DNA of 51,861 nt from a virus. The position numbers were made by a program, and so were the translations under genes. This document shows, in pieces, positions 18,601 through 27,336 of this stretch (its first letter is position 1; each line of letters opens with the position of its first letter). The notes under the pieces are model-generated. The model did no database searches and had not been told where the DNA came from. It saw only the letters and a list, made by a program, of their open reading frames with translations. The stretch lies in IMG/VR virus record IMGVR_UViG_3300030329_004367, positions 1-51,861 of that record; one strand, written 5' to 3'.

Positions 18601-19856
18601 TTTGCTGTAGCTCCAGCACTAGCTTCTGCATCACCAATAACTATTGCACCTGCAACTTCTAATTTTTCATCTGTTGGATCTGCCACACCGATACCAACCC
18701 TACCGGTTTGGGCAAAGGTAACCCTTACATCGCCATCATCTTTCAATAATAATTTATCAGATGCATCACCATCATTATATAATTGCCATTTAGTAGTACC
18801 ATTTTCTACAAGTTTTAATCCTGCTTCAGAATCATTTGCTGAATCTATAGCTATATAGGCATTTCCTGAAGGAGTAGTAACCTCTAATTGATCTGATGGA
18901 GTTGCAGTATTTATACCTACTTTATTATCATAAGATGAAGGGTTTGCAACTAATACGTTTGTATCAACTACTAATTTAAGAGCATTTGCTGTTCCTGTTA
19001 AAGTTGCATCTGTACCTGCATAGTTAGTTACTCCAGAGATTGATCCACCATTTATAGCATTTCCTGAAATTGAATCATTAGGGAATGAAGTAGAGCCTGT
19101 TATAGTCAATCCATTAAATGCTCCTGTAGCTGCAGAATTTGCTCCTATTGGAGTTCCATCAATCGCTCCACCATTTATATCTACTGTTGTTATAGTAGCA
19201 TTTGTAAAGCTTCCTGTTGAAGGGGTTACAGAACCTATTGCTGTGCCATCAATATTACCACCATCAATATTTACCGTATCAGCTTCTAAAGAGTCAACAT
19301 AAGCAGTTCCATCAATATATATATTATTCCACTCTTTTGTAGAAGAGCCTAGATTATATGTACCATCATCATCAGGAATAATACTAGAGTCAATACTAGC
19401 TCCTAATACTAACTTATCAGAGGTAGCATCTCCTATAGTAATTGTTCCGCCATTAAAGGTAGATGTTCCAGTTACAACTAAATTACCACCAACATTTACA
19501 TTTGAAGTGGTAGTTATAACGCCATTAACTGTAACAAGATTTGAAGATAGTTTTATTAAATCTGTATCTGAAGTAGTACCTATAGTTCCAGTTTCAGATA
19601 TGCGAAGTTTTACACATTCGATATCCCCTGCGCTGGATCCAAAAGCTCTAACATCTAAAGATGCATTTGGAGCTACAGATGTACCTGCAATTAGTACTCT
19701 TTCTTTATTAAAAAATATTGGGTAAGGATCTCCTACTCCTGTTGATATACTATAAGGTGCAGCATTATACTCTCCAAGAGTTGAATCGTCTGCATTTACT
19801 CGTAATAAATAAATGTATGTATCTGCTATTGTTTTCCCTGTTAATGACTGTGCCAT
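15654..19856 (-). CDS. Tail fibre with C-terminal S74 intramolecular chaperone
   Basis: 1400 residues. The first 400 contain degenerate fibre repeats of the type DGT.IG...P.TG.F. The centre is a long Gly/Ser/Thr/Asp-rich beta region. From about residue 1270 the sequence TTSDRRVKKDIADL, then PRTFKYTD and GFVAQELGEVFPD, is a clear peptidase S74 domain. S74 domains trimerise the fibre and are then cut off by the conserved Ser-Asp pair seen here. A terminal coiled coil (LVKAVQELSAKVEALEK) is typical. This should be the main receptor-binding fibre. Confidence 0.9.
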   Translation of the reverse strand: MAQSLTGKTIADTYIYLLRVNADDSTLGEYNAAPYSISTGVGDPYPIFFNKERVLIAGTSVAPNASLDVRAFGSSAGDIECVKLRISETGTIGTTSDTDLIKLSSNLVTVNGVITTTSNVNVGGNLVVTGTSTFNGGTITIGDATSDKLVLGASIDSSIIPDDDGTYNLGSSTKEWNNIYIDGTAYVDSLEADTVNIDGGNIDGTAIGSVTPSTGSFTNATITTVDINGGAIDGTPIGANSAATGAFNGLTITGSTSFPNDSISGNAINGGSISGVTNYAGTDATLTGTANALKLVVDTNVLVANPSSYDNKVGINTATPSDQLEVTTPSGNAYIAIDSANDSEAGLKLVENGTTKWQLYNDGDASDKLLLKDDGDVRVTFAQTGRVGIGVADPTDEKLEVAGAIVIGDAEASAGATANGAIKYAGGDFMGYKAGSWVTLTAVPGTSSAAGWTLHGSNYVYLTTGGDQVSVGGGAPTDGTVKLDVDGTIRGEGWHANTQMDVTSGANDPGVHGLVPAPTTGDTAKFLRGDATWQSPATAAIGDIGDVTIAGAADGEMLMYDAGSSKWIDQLPSVTTASTASFSAGGAAATLSYNAPTAVHTFTPMAMPTKADLDIDHLTTLSGVGAASDHLGTFTGSTIADNQNTKQALQALETSVEGKIASGTAVFTANVAIDKHSGTALGDLSIRGNLSVNLSDSTSGYQTASITGASKANPCVITVGAGGGGHGFSTGDRVNINSVVGMTELNSIGTTTITYIDATNFSLDGVDSSGYTTYGSGGKAEAVRIIQSDNHGLLLGDSVGMPTGLSGAEEIFTIDSINGTNEFTVDSDPTTLPDNDTDFGQVKCDSHLLAIQNADQLMKFLVDKSGNTALGLSSANSGSYAGEHTVLTLAGISSATATSTGILEFHCPSNDADNLALGQITTYLPEQHADHRKPARIQFLTDGTTATKYGGRIDFDTKQDNSTSMGTKMCIRENGDIGMGTTDPEGLLHLKDDNDSDTNPILFLESTSASADTAPDLRFYRNSSSPADNDYIGHLNFVGNNDAGTPEKISYADIFARIKDASDGSEDGALIFRTFVAGTDDDTMYIGGGKVGIGTADIDADGLEINKGVDGEMTGLMLTNSNSTNDTDDTVKIRMSADARQKNSANIIVGKTEDYSEAAKHSAVMSLHVTTDGTSARYMTLRDGRIGMGSAVSAPAHPVHIQYSQASNNVLKVANSTGDNDSKCMTLMINHNGDPTTDNAYLEFDDAHATLDEFQGDGSGGIQFTGNAAGTTSDRRVKKDIADLTGSLAKINAIKPRTFKYTDEFLDQSFQNHKIKDWQKKTQMGFVAQELGEVFPDILESVKHTVKKDNVDYDGKTYKKGDEVEIIQTNWGRRGTLILFSNLVKAVQELSAKVEALEKK

Positions 19857-19872
19857 CTTATCTCCCTAGTAA

Positions 19873-21408
19873 TTAAATAACTTTTGCTGAAGGTCTTGCC
19901 TGTGCAACCTTCTGTTCGTCCATTATTGCTGTTTTAACTGATTGCTCTGGCGTAGTCATAGCAATAAAGTATCCATTATATTCTTGAGCGATTACAGAAT
20001 ACTGCTCTTGTAGCCATTGATATTCAGTTGAAACTTTAGTTACACTATTTCCATAATTTTGAATTTCGGCACTAAATCGTCCCATTTTCATTTGGAAATC
20101 TCCCATTGCAGCTTCTAAAGTTTTAGCTGCATTTGTAATATTTAAATTTGTTGATTGGGTCATCTTCTGTATTGCAGCACCTGTTGATTGAGTCATTTTT
20201 GCCACTGCTGCATTAGTTGCTGCAGTCATCTTAGCAGTAGCTGCTGAAGTTTTACTTGTTACACTTGCTGCTTTAATACTAGCATCATTTGATGCATTTG
20301 CAATACTTGCTTGAGTTGAAAGCTGTGCATCTTGTATTGTTGCCTGCATATTGGCAGAGGCACTTGATACTTCCGCATTAAATGCTGAAATATAAGAATT
20401 AATTTTTCCTAATTGAACTTGCGCTAATTCGCTATCTTCTTCATTTTCTATAATCTTTGATAATGTATCCCACCATGTTCTATAATCTACACTTGTAGTT
20501 CCAAACGTACCAGTTTCAACATCTGTAAGATCAGCACCAGATCCTTCTAGTGAAGGCTTTGTATAATCAGATGCAGTACTAGCAGTTCCGTCTGATGGGG
20601 CTGCGCTTACATCTTCTCCAGTATAGCCATGCAATACATCTGCTTGAGGATCTACAGCAACTCCTATTGCATCTCCTAATGACGCAGCAGAATAAGAAAT
20701 CGTTACAGCATCTGGTGCAGTTGGAACTGCAGGGATAGTCTTTGCACTAACTAAATTCCTAATAACCCTCATAGCTGCATATTTAGCTATTAAATGAGCA
20801 TATTGTATTGGAAATTTCTCCAATCCTTTTGTAGTTTCTATACCATCTTCATAAACTGTTACTGTTTCTGGAGTAAACGTATGTTGAACTATAGGATATT
20901 CTACAAAAGTAACATTCATAGAAGTTCCTCCTGAAGGAGTAGGAGTAGTATTTATCATACCATTTCTCATAAACCATCCAGCATTATATAAAGTTCTATA
21001 TTTTAAACTTTGAGAATTATAAGCTTCATTTGCTTCGTTATGATCAATACGATCACAAGGATAATTAGTTGCTACCCAATTACTATCTATTCCATTCCAT
21101 TCATAATCAGTAGAATCTTCTCCTGCAGAAGGCTTTACATCTTCCCATAATGTAGTTCCTAAACCTAAAGTTACCGACAATATCTCAGTAGATACATCGG
21201 CAACAGGCATTCCAGTAGCTGCAGCTGTAACCTTATTATCAGCAAACTGCATTGCTTTCTCAGGTCTTATTGCTATAATCCTAGAAACTACTTCACGTGC
21301 GCCATCCGTTAAATATTGATTTAGTGCGTCATTTTTAGTAACAGCGACACCAACTAAATCTTCTACTTGTTCTCCAAATGTAAGAGTACTACTTATCCAA
21401 TCAGCCAT
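19873..21408 (-). CDS. Adaptor-type N-terminus fused to long coiled coil, 511 aa
   Basis: The first 60 residues (LTFGEQVEDLVGV, then LTDGAREVVSRII) resemble podovirus head-tail adaptor proteins. Residues about 340-450 are a long Ala/Thr/Ser-rich helix with repeats of the type AATAKMTAATNAAVAKMTQ, probably a trimeric coiled coil. It lies between the capsid genes and the main fibre, so it may join fibre or tail to the head. Function inferred; the repeated Met-Thr coiled coil is notable. Confidence 0.7.
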   Translation of the reverse strand: MADWISSTLTFGEQVEDLVGVAVTKNDALNQYLTDGAREVVSRIIAIRPEKAMQFADNKVTAAATGMPVADVSTEILSVTLGLGTTLWEDVKPSAGEDSTDYEWNGIDSNWVATNYPCDRIDHNEANEAYNSQSLKYRTLYNAGWFMRNGMINTTPTPSGGTSMNVTFVEYPIVQHTFTPETVTVYEDGIETTKGLEKFPIQYAHLIAKYAAMRVIRNLVSAKTIPAVPTAPDAVTISYSAASLGDAIGVAVDPQADVLHGYTGEDVSAAPSDGTASTASDYTKPSLEGSGADLTDVETGTFGTTSVDYRTWWDTLSKIIENEEDSELAQVQLGKINSYISAFNAEVSSASANMQATIQDAQLSTQASIANASNDASIKAASVTSKTSAATAKMTAATNAAVAKMTQSTGAAIQKMTQSTNLNITNAAKTLEAAMGDFQMKMGRFSAEIQNYGNSVTKVSTEYQWLQEQYSVIAQEYNGYFIAMTTPEQSVKTAIMDEQKVAQARPSAKVI

Positions 21409-21430
21409 TCATTATCCTCTAAGGTGCCCA

Positions 21431-21468
21431 CCCTCTCTAGAAGAGACCCCACATCTCAATAGAGAGGG
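21431..21468 (-). other. Intercistronic hairpin with 9-bp stem
   Basis: CCCTCTCTA and TAGAGAGGG form a perfect 9-bp stem; an inner GAGA/TCTC helix extends it. It lies between the decoration-like gene and the adaptor-coil gene. No U-tract follows on the minus strand, so an RNA stability or processing site is likelier than a terminator. Confidence 0.55.
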
Positions 21469-21494
21469 CGAGCGATTTTAGTTATTAGTTGCTA

Positions 21495-22007
21495 TTAAGC
21501 GTCAACGTCAGAGGCTATTGCACTTCCAACACCATCAGCGTCAGAATCGCCTTCAACTATACCACGAACAAACCATTTAGCATCTCCAATACATGTAATT
21601 TCACACCATGTACCGGGGCCACCGCCTGTATTAGCAACGTTGTCATCGAAAGTCAATTTACAGCTATCAGCAGCAAACTGTGCTATTGTATTAACAGCAG
21701 CAGCAGCGCAAAATAAAAGACCTCCAAGAAACATGTCACCAGTAGTATCAGTAGTATCTGCAGTAGTTATAGTTATCGCATCAGTCTCAGCAGCACTCCA
21801 TACAAAAGTGTATGTAACTCCTATATTTGCAGTATTTGCAGCTGGAAGAACAAAATCAACTGCTCCTCCTGATCCAATATGCCATATAGTTCCACTTTCT
21901 TCAGCAGTTAGCGTCTTACTTACAGCTTCTTGAACCCTCACTCCGTTAGGAGCTACTTGATCTAAAGCCTTACCTTGACCATTTTGATTATATTGAGGTA
22001 TCGCCAT
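21495..22007 (-). CDS. Capsid-adjacent decoration-like protein, 170 aa
   Basis: The start at 22007 is set by AAGGAG 7 nt upstream; an in-frame ATG further upstream would overlap the capsid gene. The protein is rich in Ala, Gly, Thr and beta-branched residues (for example GTIWHIGSGGAVDFVLPAA). This fits a beta-structured decoration or cement protein. It directly follows the major capsid gene, the usual position for such proteins. Confidence 0.75.
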   Translation of the reverse strand: MAIPQYNQNGQGKALDQVAPNGVRVQEAVSKTLTAEESGTIWHIGSGGAVDFVLPAANTANIGVTYTFVWSAAETDAITITTADTTDTTGDMFLGGLLFCAAAAVNTIAQFAADSCKLTFDDNVANTGGGPGTWCEITCIGDAKWFVRGIVEGDSDADGVGSAIASDVDA

Positions 22008-22018
22008 GATTATTCTCC

Positions 22019-23554
22019 TTATACCCAGAGAGCGTGAGTTTCTGGACAGCACCATTCCATTCCCGCTTCTGTTAAGATTTGATCTACTCTACGATCGACC
22101 CCAGAGTTCTCTAAAGTCTGAACTCCTACGTAGATTCCTGTGTCTCTATTAAGACCATTACCAACTAGTGGACGATAAGCACAATATTTCATATTGATAC
22201 CAATCATTTTAATGTTAGTGCCGTCAAGATGAATATTACGTGCAACATTCATATCGCCATAAATAGTTGATATAGTTGTAATATCTATGCCAAACACTTT
22301 CTTTTTACCAGACATTGCGAAATGCGCTTGAGCATTTCCACCATCATGTCCTGCAACTGGAGTAGCAGTACCACCCGGAACAACCATGCCAATATTATTA
22401 GCAAAATATCCAGATAATTTATGTAACCAGTTATAAACTGCTGTAGAACAGAAGAATACAGTTGAAGTTGCATTATTATATCTTGGATCTAGTAGGTTGG
22501 ACATGTCATCAAGAAATGAATCTTGAGATTTAGTTGTAATGTCTAAAGCAAAAGAATTGCCATATGTTGAAATAAAGTCAACAGCACCTTGAGTTGTATT
22601 AGCAGTACTATTTTGAGATCCAAATAGTAATGATTGCTCAATGTCCCATTTATGTTCAATTAACTTTTCTTTCCAAATACGTGCCCATTCATTGCCTTCG
22701 TATTTTAATACAGTTGCACGGTCAGTATTATTCATAACTGCAGATGTTTTAAAGATCTGAGTTTGACCATGTCCTGTACTATATGGCTGATCTTGCCAAG
22801 TTTCTGGATAACCAGATCCTTGAGCATGAGCAGTACCAACTACGTAGCATTTGTATGGCTCAAGAGCTTCTTGACCTAAAGCTGCTGTACTAGCAGCTAT
22901 AGCACCTGTACCTAAAATTGAATTAGAATCAGGATCCATATATTCAGCAGCTCCACCACCACTAACTGTACGTACACAAGTAGCATTTACTATTGCATAG
23001 TTAGCTTGAGATGCTAAATCAACTGAATTTACTTTCCATAATTCATAATCAGTTGGAGTTCCATTAGTAGTACCAGTATTCATTTTGAATATTTGGCCCG
23101 GAATGAAAAACTTAGGTTGAGTACCAGTTGACCCAGCAGCATACTTTAAAGTTTGACCAACTATATTTTGCAAATTACCTTCGCTATTATAGTCAGTAAA
23201 GAATTTAAAAGTATATACACTAGAGTCTGCTACAGCTGTATGTGTTGCATCATCAGTATCTGTTGTAGGTGCTGAAACTGCTGAAGCACTAAAAGCTAAG
23301 CAATATGCGTACCTTTTTGTGTAAGATGAACGCTTTTCAGTAAATTTAAACTGAGGATCATCTGTCGGTTTCTTTGAAACCATGCTTACGAAACGAAAGA
23401 AAGGATCTTGTGCTAAGCTTAATTCTGATACTTTATCGCCAAAGTTATACTTTCTGCGAAGAGCGCCAGTATTAAGGCTAGTCGTACTCCCACTTCTTCC
23501 ATCCGTATCTTGGCTGGAAAGACTCCCAGTCAAGCCGTTTAGAATATCAGACAT
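22019..23554 (-). CDS. Major capsid protein
   Basis: 511 residues, located right after the scaffold gene and before the decoration-like gene. The N-terminus is disordered and Ser/Gly-rich, followed by a segment (PFFRFVSMVSKKPTDDPQF) typical of HK97-fold capsid proteins of marine and crAss-like podoviruses. Size and gene order (terminase, portal, scaffold, capsid) support the call. AAGGAG lies 8 nt upstream, and a hairpin overlaps the leader (23579-23614). I see no dedicated prohead protease beside it. Confidence 0.85.
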   Translation of the reverse strand: MSDILNGLTGSLSSQDTDGRSGSTTSLNTGALRRKYNFGDKVSELSLAQDPFFRFVSMVSKKPTDDPQFKFTEKRSSYTKRYAYCLAFSASAVSAPTTDTDDATHTAVADSSVYTFKFFTDYNSEGNLQNIVGQTLKYAAGSTGTQPKFFIPGQIFKMNTGTTNGTPTDYELWKVNSVDLASQANYAIVNATCVRTVSGGGAAEYMDPDSNSILGTGAIAASTAALGQEALEPYKCYVVGTAHAQGSGYPETWQDQPYSTGHGQTQIFKTSAVMNNTDRATVLKYEGNEWARIWKEKLIEHKWDIEQSLLFGSQNSTANTTQGAVDFISTYGNSFALDITTKSQDSFLDDMSNLLDPRYNNATSTVFFCSTAVYNWLHKLSGYFANNIGMVVPGGTATPVAGHDGGNAQAHFAMSGKKKVFGIDITTISTIYGDMNVARNIHLDGTNIKMIGINMKYCAYRPLVGNGLNRDTGIYVGVQTLENSGVDRRVDQILTEAGMEWCCPETHALWV

Positions 23555-23578
23555 TTGTCTATCTCCTTAATTAATTAA

Positions 23579-23614
23579 GTTCGGATAGACTATAAATTTT
23601 TAGCCTAACCGAAC
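23579..23614 (-). other. Hairpin in the leader of the major capsid gene
   Basis: On the minus strand GTTCGGTTAG pairs with CTATCCGAAC, with one T-T mismatch. The 5' arm covers the scaffold stop codon and the 3' arm ends about 20 nt before the capsid start. It could shield the capsid message from decay or alter ribosome passage between scaffold and capsid. Confidence 0.5.
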
Positions 23615-24516
23615 AGGTTGTCTACACCACCATCAAGGCCTTTTAGAACATCAAACACTTCATCGTCTGCTGTTCTCTCTTTACCTTGACTGTTCGCTCC
23701 CGATGCGGAAGTAGGCATATTTCGGACATTCTTCATTTGATTTAACATTTCTTTTTTAGTCGAATTTGCAACATTTTCATTATTTTGATTTCTATTAATA
23801 ATATAATTAACATCATCAAGAGTCATTATATGTTGTTGCGCTTTTTCTTTAAAGGCTCCAAATTCTTCTTCTGACATATTATGACGAGTCATAAATTCTT
23901 TCTCTTCAGATATTCTGGCTTTTGCATTTTGGATCTCTTGAGCTCTTTTCTTTTCAGCATTAAGCATCTGTCCAACTCTACCTTGAACCATTCTATCAAC
24001 ATGAGCGTTCATTAATTTCGCACTATCAGAATCAGGATCTGTTATATCGTTGGCGTCAAAAACAAAGTTTTCATCAAGACCTAATTGATCTTGAATAGAC
24101 TTTGCAGGTTGCCCACCATTTTTTAAGTAATCCCTAACATGATCTACCAATCCACTATCGTTCTTCATTGCCTCTAGAACTGGTACAAAAGGTTCGACAC
24201 TTTTGTATTGTTCAGACAATCGAACGGCTTCTCTACTTGAGTCTTCATATCTTTTCTTCCAATCCGTGCCGTTATCAGATGGAAGATCCACATTCTCGGA
24301 GCCAACGCTTTGTGTTTCATGGGTTACCTGTTCGGAGCCACTTATTTCTTGTTGGGTTACCTCAGCGGTATCATCTATGATACTACCATTGACTTGATTT
24401 TCTAGCTCATTAAAAAAAGTCTCAGAGCCTTCGACAGCACTTGTCTCTGCAGATTCAAAAGAATCTTCAGCCATGCCGATCTCAGGGTTGCCTTGACTTT
24501 GATTATCTTCTGCCAT
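23605..24516 (-). CDS. Capsid scaffolding protein
   Basis: 303 residues, strongly acidic in the first 100, then helical (for example AEKKRAQEIQNAKARI), with an acidic C-terminus. No cysteines. It sits between portal and major capsid, the classic scaffold slot. Start at 24516 has AAGGAG upstream. The short C-terminal helix (DDEVFDVLKGLDGG) may be the capsid-binding end, as in other scaffolds. Confidence 0.8.
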   Translation of the reverse strand: MAEDNQSQGNPEIGMAEDSFESAETSAVEGSETFFNELENQVNGSIIDDTAEVTQQEISGSEQVTHETQSVGSENVDLPSDNGTDWKKRYEDSSREAVRLSEQYKSVEPFVPVLEAMKNDSGLVDHVRDYLKNGGQPAKSIQDQLGLDENFVFDANDITDPDSDSAKLMNAHVDRMVQGRVGQMLNAEKKRAQEIQNAKARISEEKEFMTRHNMSEEEFGAFKEKAQQHIMTLDDVNYIINRNQNNENVANSTKKEMLNQMKNVRNMPTSASGANSQGKERTADDEVFDVLKGLDGGVDNLFG

Positions 24517-24554
24517 ATTTTCTCCTTATTTGGGTTTAAGTCAATGTGGATAGC

Positions 24555-26858
24555 TTAAGAATTATTATCTTTAGCATCCAAACTATTTTTTGCAGACTGT
24601 AACATATTGGCCGCTTGCTGCTTCTGAGACTCTAGATTATTAGCCATTACATTCCGCAATAATTTCTGTTTTCCTTCAGTCTCAATATACTGTTTACCCA
24701 TTTGAGACTTAACTTCTTCTTTCTTTTTATTTATTTCTACATCAGCTTGCATTACTTTTTGTTTGATACCAGCTTGTACCAGCTGTCTTTCAAGTGTTTC
24801 AATAGTACCTTCCTTATCCTTAATAGCTTCGGATAATTGTTGTACTTGTCCTTGTAATTGTGAGTAAAGCGATTTTCTTTTGACAATGTTTTCCTTGTTT
24901 TTAATATCTGTTTCTGCTAAGACAGCTATATCATCTACGATTCCAAGCTGCATTAATTGTTTTAATTCTTCAAGATATGCCCATCTATTAACAGGCAAAG
25001 TTGAACCTTGAACTATTCTTACATCATATTTAATAGAAGCAATATCCATAGACTTTCCTATAGCTTCTCCTAAATCATTATAAACTGGAATATTTATTTC
25101 CCGATCAGTTCCCTCCTGTATACTTGAAGGCTGAATTAATCTAAATCTTTTATAGGCGCTATAAGTTGCTTGAGAAAATTGTAAGATAACTTTTCCTAGC
25201 AATCTTAATCCGGGCTCTATAGAGGTATTCATCCATTGTTTTATACGCCTAGTTCCATACTCATCTAAAGCTAACATACCTCTGTACGTCTCTCCCGCTT
25301 GAGAACTATCTCCCATCATAGAGCTATAAATTCCTGCAAGGTATTCCATGTCGCCCTTACCTTCTGAAACTATTTGAAAGAATGCATTAGCTAAAGGAGC
25401 TGGCATAACTGGAGTTGGTCTTTCTACCCCCGGCCTTATTGGCAAGAGAGCGCCCGGACTAGAAGAATATTTCTCCCATAATTCGGCATCAATAGATCCT
25501 TCTTCATACATCCATCTTAATGATGAACCTAGAGAAGCATTGTGAACCATTACTTGATGTGCTTTATTTATTTCTTGTTGCTTACCAACTAAAGGTGATA
25601 CAGCTGACATAGGGAAAGGAGTTCCTGTCCATTTATAATGAAATGGTACTAATGGATACTCTGTTATGCTATCCGGAAGGATAGACTCGTATAGCAGCTT
25701 ATCACCTGCAACGCAAGTTTGCTTTATTCTAGAAGAATAAAACTGAACCTGATCTACTACATTTTTTGCAATTTGAGGATCCTTCATTAAGATATTAAAT
25801 TCTTTTTCAGTGATTATTTTATTTTCAATCTTAGAAGCTTCTGCCTGCAGCTTACTCATACACTCTCTTCTAAATACTTCTAATTGCTGCTGTGATTCTT
25901 CTTGAGCCTTTCTCATTTCAAGTTCAAATCTCTCAGGCAACATATTTCCAGATTGTACAGCTTCTTGCATTTGACGCTGCTTCTCTAAAAGTTCAACCTT
26001 ACTCTCTTCCTGCATTTCTTTTACCATCACATCACATTGTTGCTGTAGTTGTTTTAATGTAGCAGGATCAGGAGGTATTCTATAAAATAAACTAATATAT
26101 GACATTTTAATTTTTTCATATACTTCAAAAAATTCTACTAATTGGTCTAATTCTCCTTTAGGAGATATAGCCAAATTACCATCTTCATTATCATTATATG
26201 TAAATAATTTCTGATCATCATCGCCAGTAGCTCTAACTGAGTAATTAATTTGAGATTGTTCATCACTGCTTGAAGAAGAAATCTTACGTTTATGATCTGG
26301 GAATATTTTCATTAAATGATTCTTAGGCAAGACTTTTCTTATCATTATATATGCTGCATCACGAAATAACATGTCACGAGATTTTGGATCTATATAAATA
26401 TCAAAAGGTTCAGGTTGCTGTATTACAACTTCGCCTAATCCATTATCAGCATCTTTATCTACAGTAACTAGTAGATAGCCTATTCCTTTTGTAACGCAAT
26501 CATTAACAGCATTTGAATATAGCGTAGATCCCTCAGAATTATGCCATACATAATCTGCTAAATCTGAAAATACAGCTGCAACATCTACATCACTACCTTC
26601 TACAGCTATTGCCTGCCATCTTGGATTTTTAGCAGTAGCATAAAAATTCAACATTTCTACAACAGGCAATATCCTATTAATTGTAAATGTAGGCATACCT
26701 TGTTCTTCTAAGGCATCTTTATTTTCACGGCTTAACTGTTCATCATGTGCAAACTCATAGCCCTTTTGATTTATTTTCATCCATTGACGCCTTGTAGCGC
26801 TGTCTGCTAAATGATACAGTTGTCGTATCTGCGTTACTTTTTTGTTTATCTTTGCCAT
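24555..26858 (-). CDS. Portal protein
   Basis: 767 residues. The N-terminal third (QWMKINQKGYEFAHDEQLS, then PTFTINRILPVVEML) and the central FDIYIDPKSRDMLFRDAAYI segment match P22-type portal proteins. The C-terminal 150 residues are a long Lys/Gln/Glu coiled-coil helix, like the barrel of P22-type portals. It follows large terminase after three small genes and precedes the scaffold. It forms the dodecameric DNA channel at the capsid vertex. Confidence 0.88.
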   Translation of the reverse strand: MAKINKKVTQIRQLYHLADSATRRQWMKINQKGYEFAHDEQLSRENKDALEEQGMPTFTINRILPVVEMLNFYATAKNPRWQAIAVEGSDVDVAAVFSDLADYVWHNSEGSTLYSNAVNDCVTKGIGYLLVTVDKDADNGLGEVVIQQPEPFDIYIDPKSRDMLFRDAAYIMIRKVLPKNHLMKIFPDHKRKISSSSSDEQSQINYSVRATGDDDQKLFTYNDNEDGNLAISPKGELDQLVEFFEVYEKIKMSYISLFYRIPPDPATLKQLQQQCDVMVKEMQEESKVELLEKQRQMQEAVQSGNMLPERFELEMRKAQEESQQQLEVFRRECMSKLQAEASKIENKIITEKEFNILMKDPQIAKNVVDQVQFYSSRIKQTCVAGDKLLYESILPDSITEYPLVPFHYKWTGTPFPMSAVSPLVGKQQEINKAHQVMVHNASLGSSLRWMYEEGSIDAELWEKYSSSPGALLPIRPGVERPTPVMPAPLANAFFQIVSEGKGDMEYLAGIYSSMMGDSSQAGETYRGMLALDEYGTRRIKQWMNTSIEPGLRLLGKVILQFSQATYSAYKRFRLIQPSSIQEGTDREINIPVYNDLGEAIGKSMDIASIKYDVRIVQGSTLPVNRWAYLEELKQLMQLGIVDDIAVLAETDIKNKENIVKRKSLYSQLQGQVQQLSEAIKDKEGTIETLERQLVQAGIKQKVMQADVEINKKKEEVKSQMGKQYIETEGKQKLLRNVMANNLESQKQQAANMLQSAKNSLDAKDNNS

Positions 26859-27006
26859 CTTTACAATCCCCTTTCGGTAAGTGAATGTGATCTATATCAC
26901 AAATTTTAGGACAGGCGTAGTTTCCCTGTGGGCAATCATCAGTGATATAATCACCATACTTAACTGTCCCTAAAATTAATAATCCAAATAACATATTCCA
27001 TAACAC
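26755..27006 (-). CDS. Small Cys-rich protein overlapping portal start (uncertain)
   Basis: 83 codons from GTG at 27006; an internal ATG at codon 5 is an alternative. A hydrophobic N-terminus (MLFGLLILGTV) is followed by four cysteines within 30 residues (CPQGNYACPKICDIDHIHLP). This suggests an exported or membrane-anchored disulfide protein. The last 100 nt overlap the portal start in another frame. The nearest AAGGAG is 18 nt from the GTG, which is too far, so the start or even the gene is doubtful. Confidence 0.4.
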   Translation of the reverse strand: MLWNMLFGLLILGTVKYGDYITDDCPQGNYACPKICDIDHIHLPKGDCKDGKDKQKSNADTTTVSFSRQRYKASMDENKSKGL

Positions 27007-27016
27007 AATTCATTGC

Positions 27017-27178
27017 TTATTGCTCCTTGCATGGAATATTAACCTCTCTTTTATTTTCGTGTTCTTCTAAACTTTCTTTTATTTCATCTGATGTGGGCTC
27101 GTCTATAAGTAAACCAAAATCCTTAAATAACCATTCGGTTAATAATTCTGCCATAATTTCCTTAACACTTTTCTTCAT
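27017..27178 (-). CDS. Small acidic protein between terminase and portal, 53 aa
   Basis: From ATG at 27176-27178 to TAA at 27017. Helical and charged (VKEIMAELLTEWLFKDFG, then DEIKESLEEHENK). The start overlaps the stop of the upstream 52-residue gene by 1 nt (TGATG). No family recognised. Part of a chain of small coupled genes between large terminase and portal. Confidence 0.6.
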   Translation of the reverse strand: MKKSVKEIMAELLTEWLFKDFGLLIDEPTSDEIKESLEEHENKREVNIPCKEQ

Positions 27179-27336
27179 CACCTTAAACCACCACCTCCAC
27201 GTTTTCTGCTTCTATTTTGTTTTCCTCTTTTGCGACTAGCATAGATTTCTAATTCCGAAAATTCGGCATTCTGAAATTGTAATTCCAAAAATTCGGGATT
27301 TTGAAACATACTACATAATAATAAAATTTTAATCAT
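27178..27336 (-). CDS. Small protein coupled to large terminase, 52 aa
   Basis: Starts with ATG at 27334-27336, overlapping the terminase stop as ATGA, and ends at 27178. The centre contains two similar units (FQNPEFLELQ and FQNAEFSELE), matching an imperfect 30-bp direct repeat in the DNA. The C-terminus is Arg/Lys/Gly-rich. No function recognised. Confidence 0.55.
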   Translation of the reverse strand: MIKILLLCSMFQNPEFLELQFQNAEFSELEIYASRKRGKQNRSRKRGGGGLR

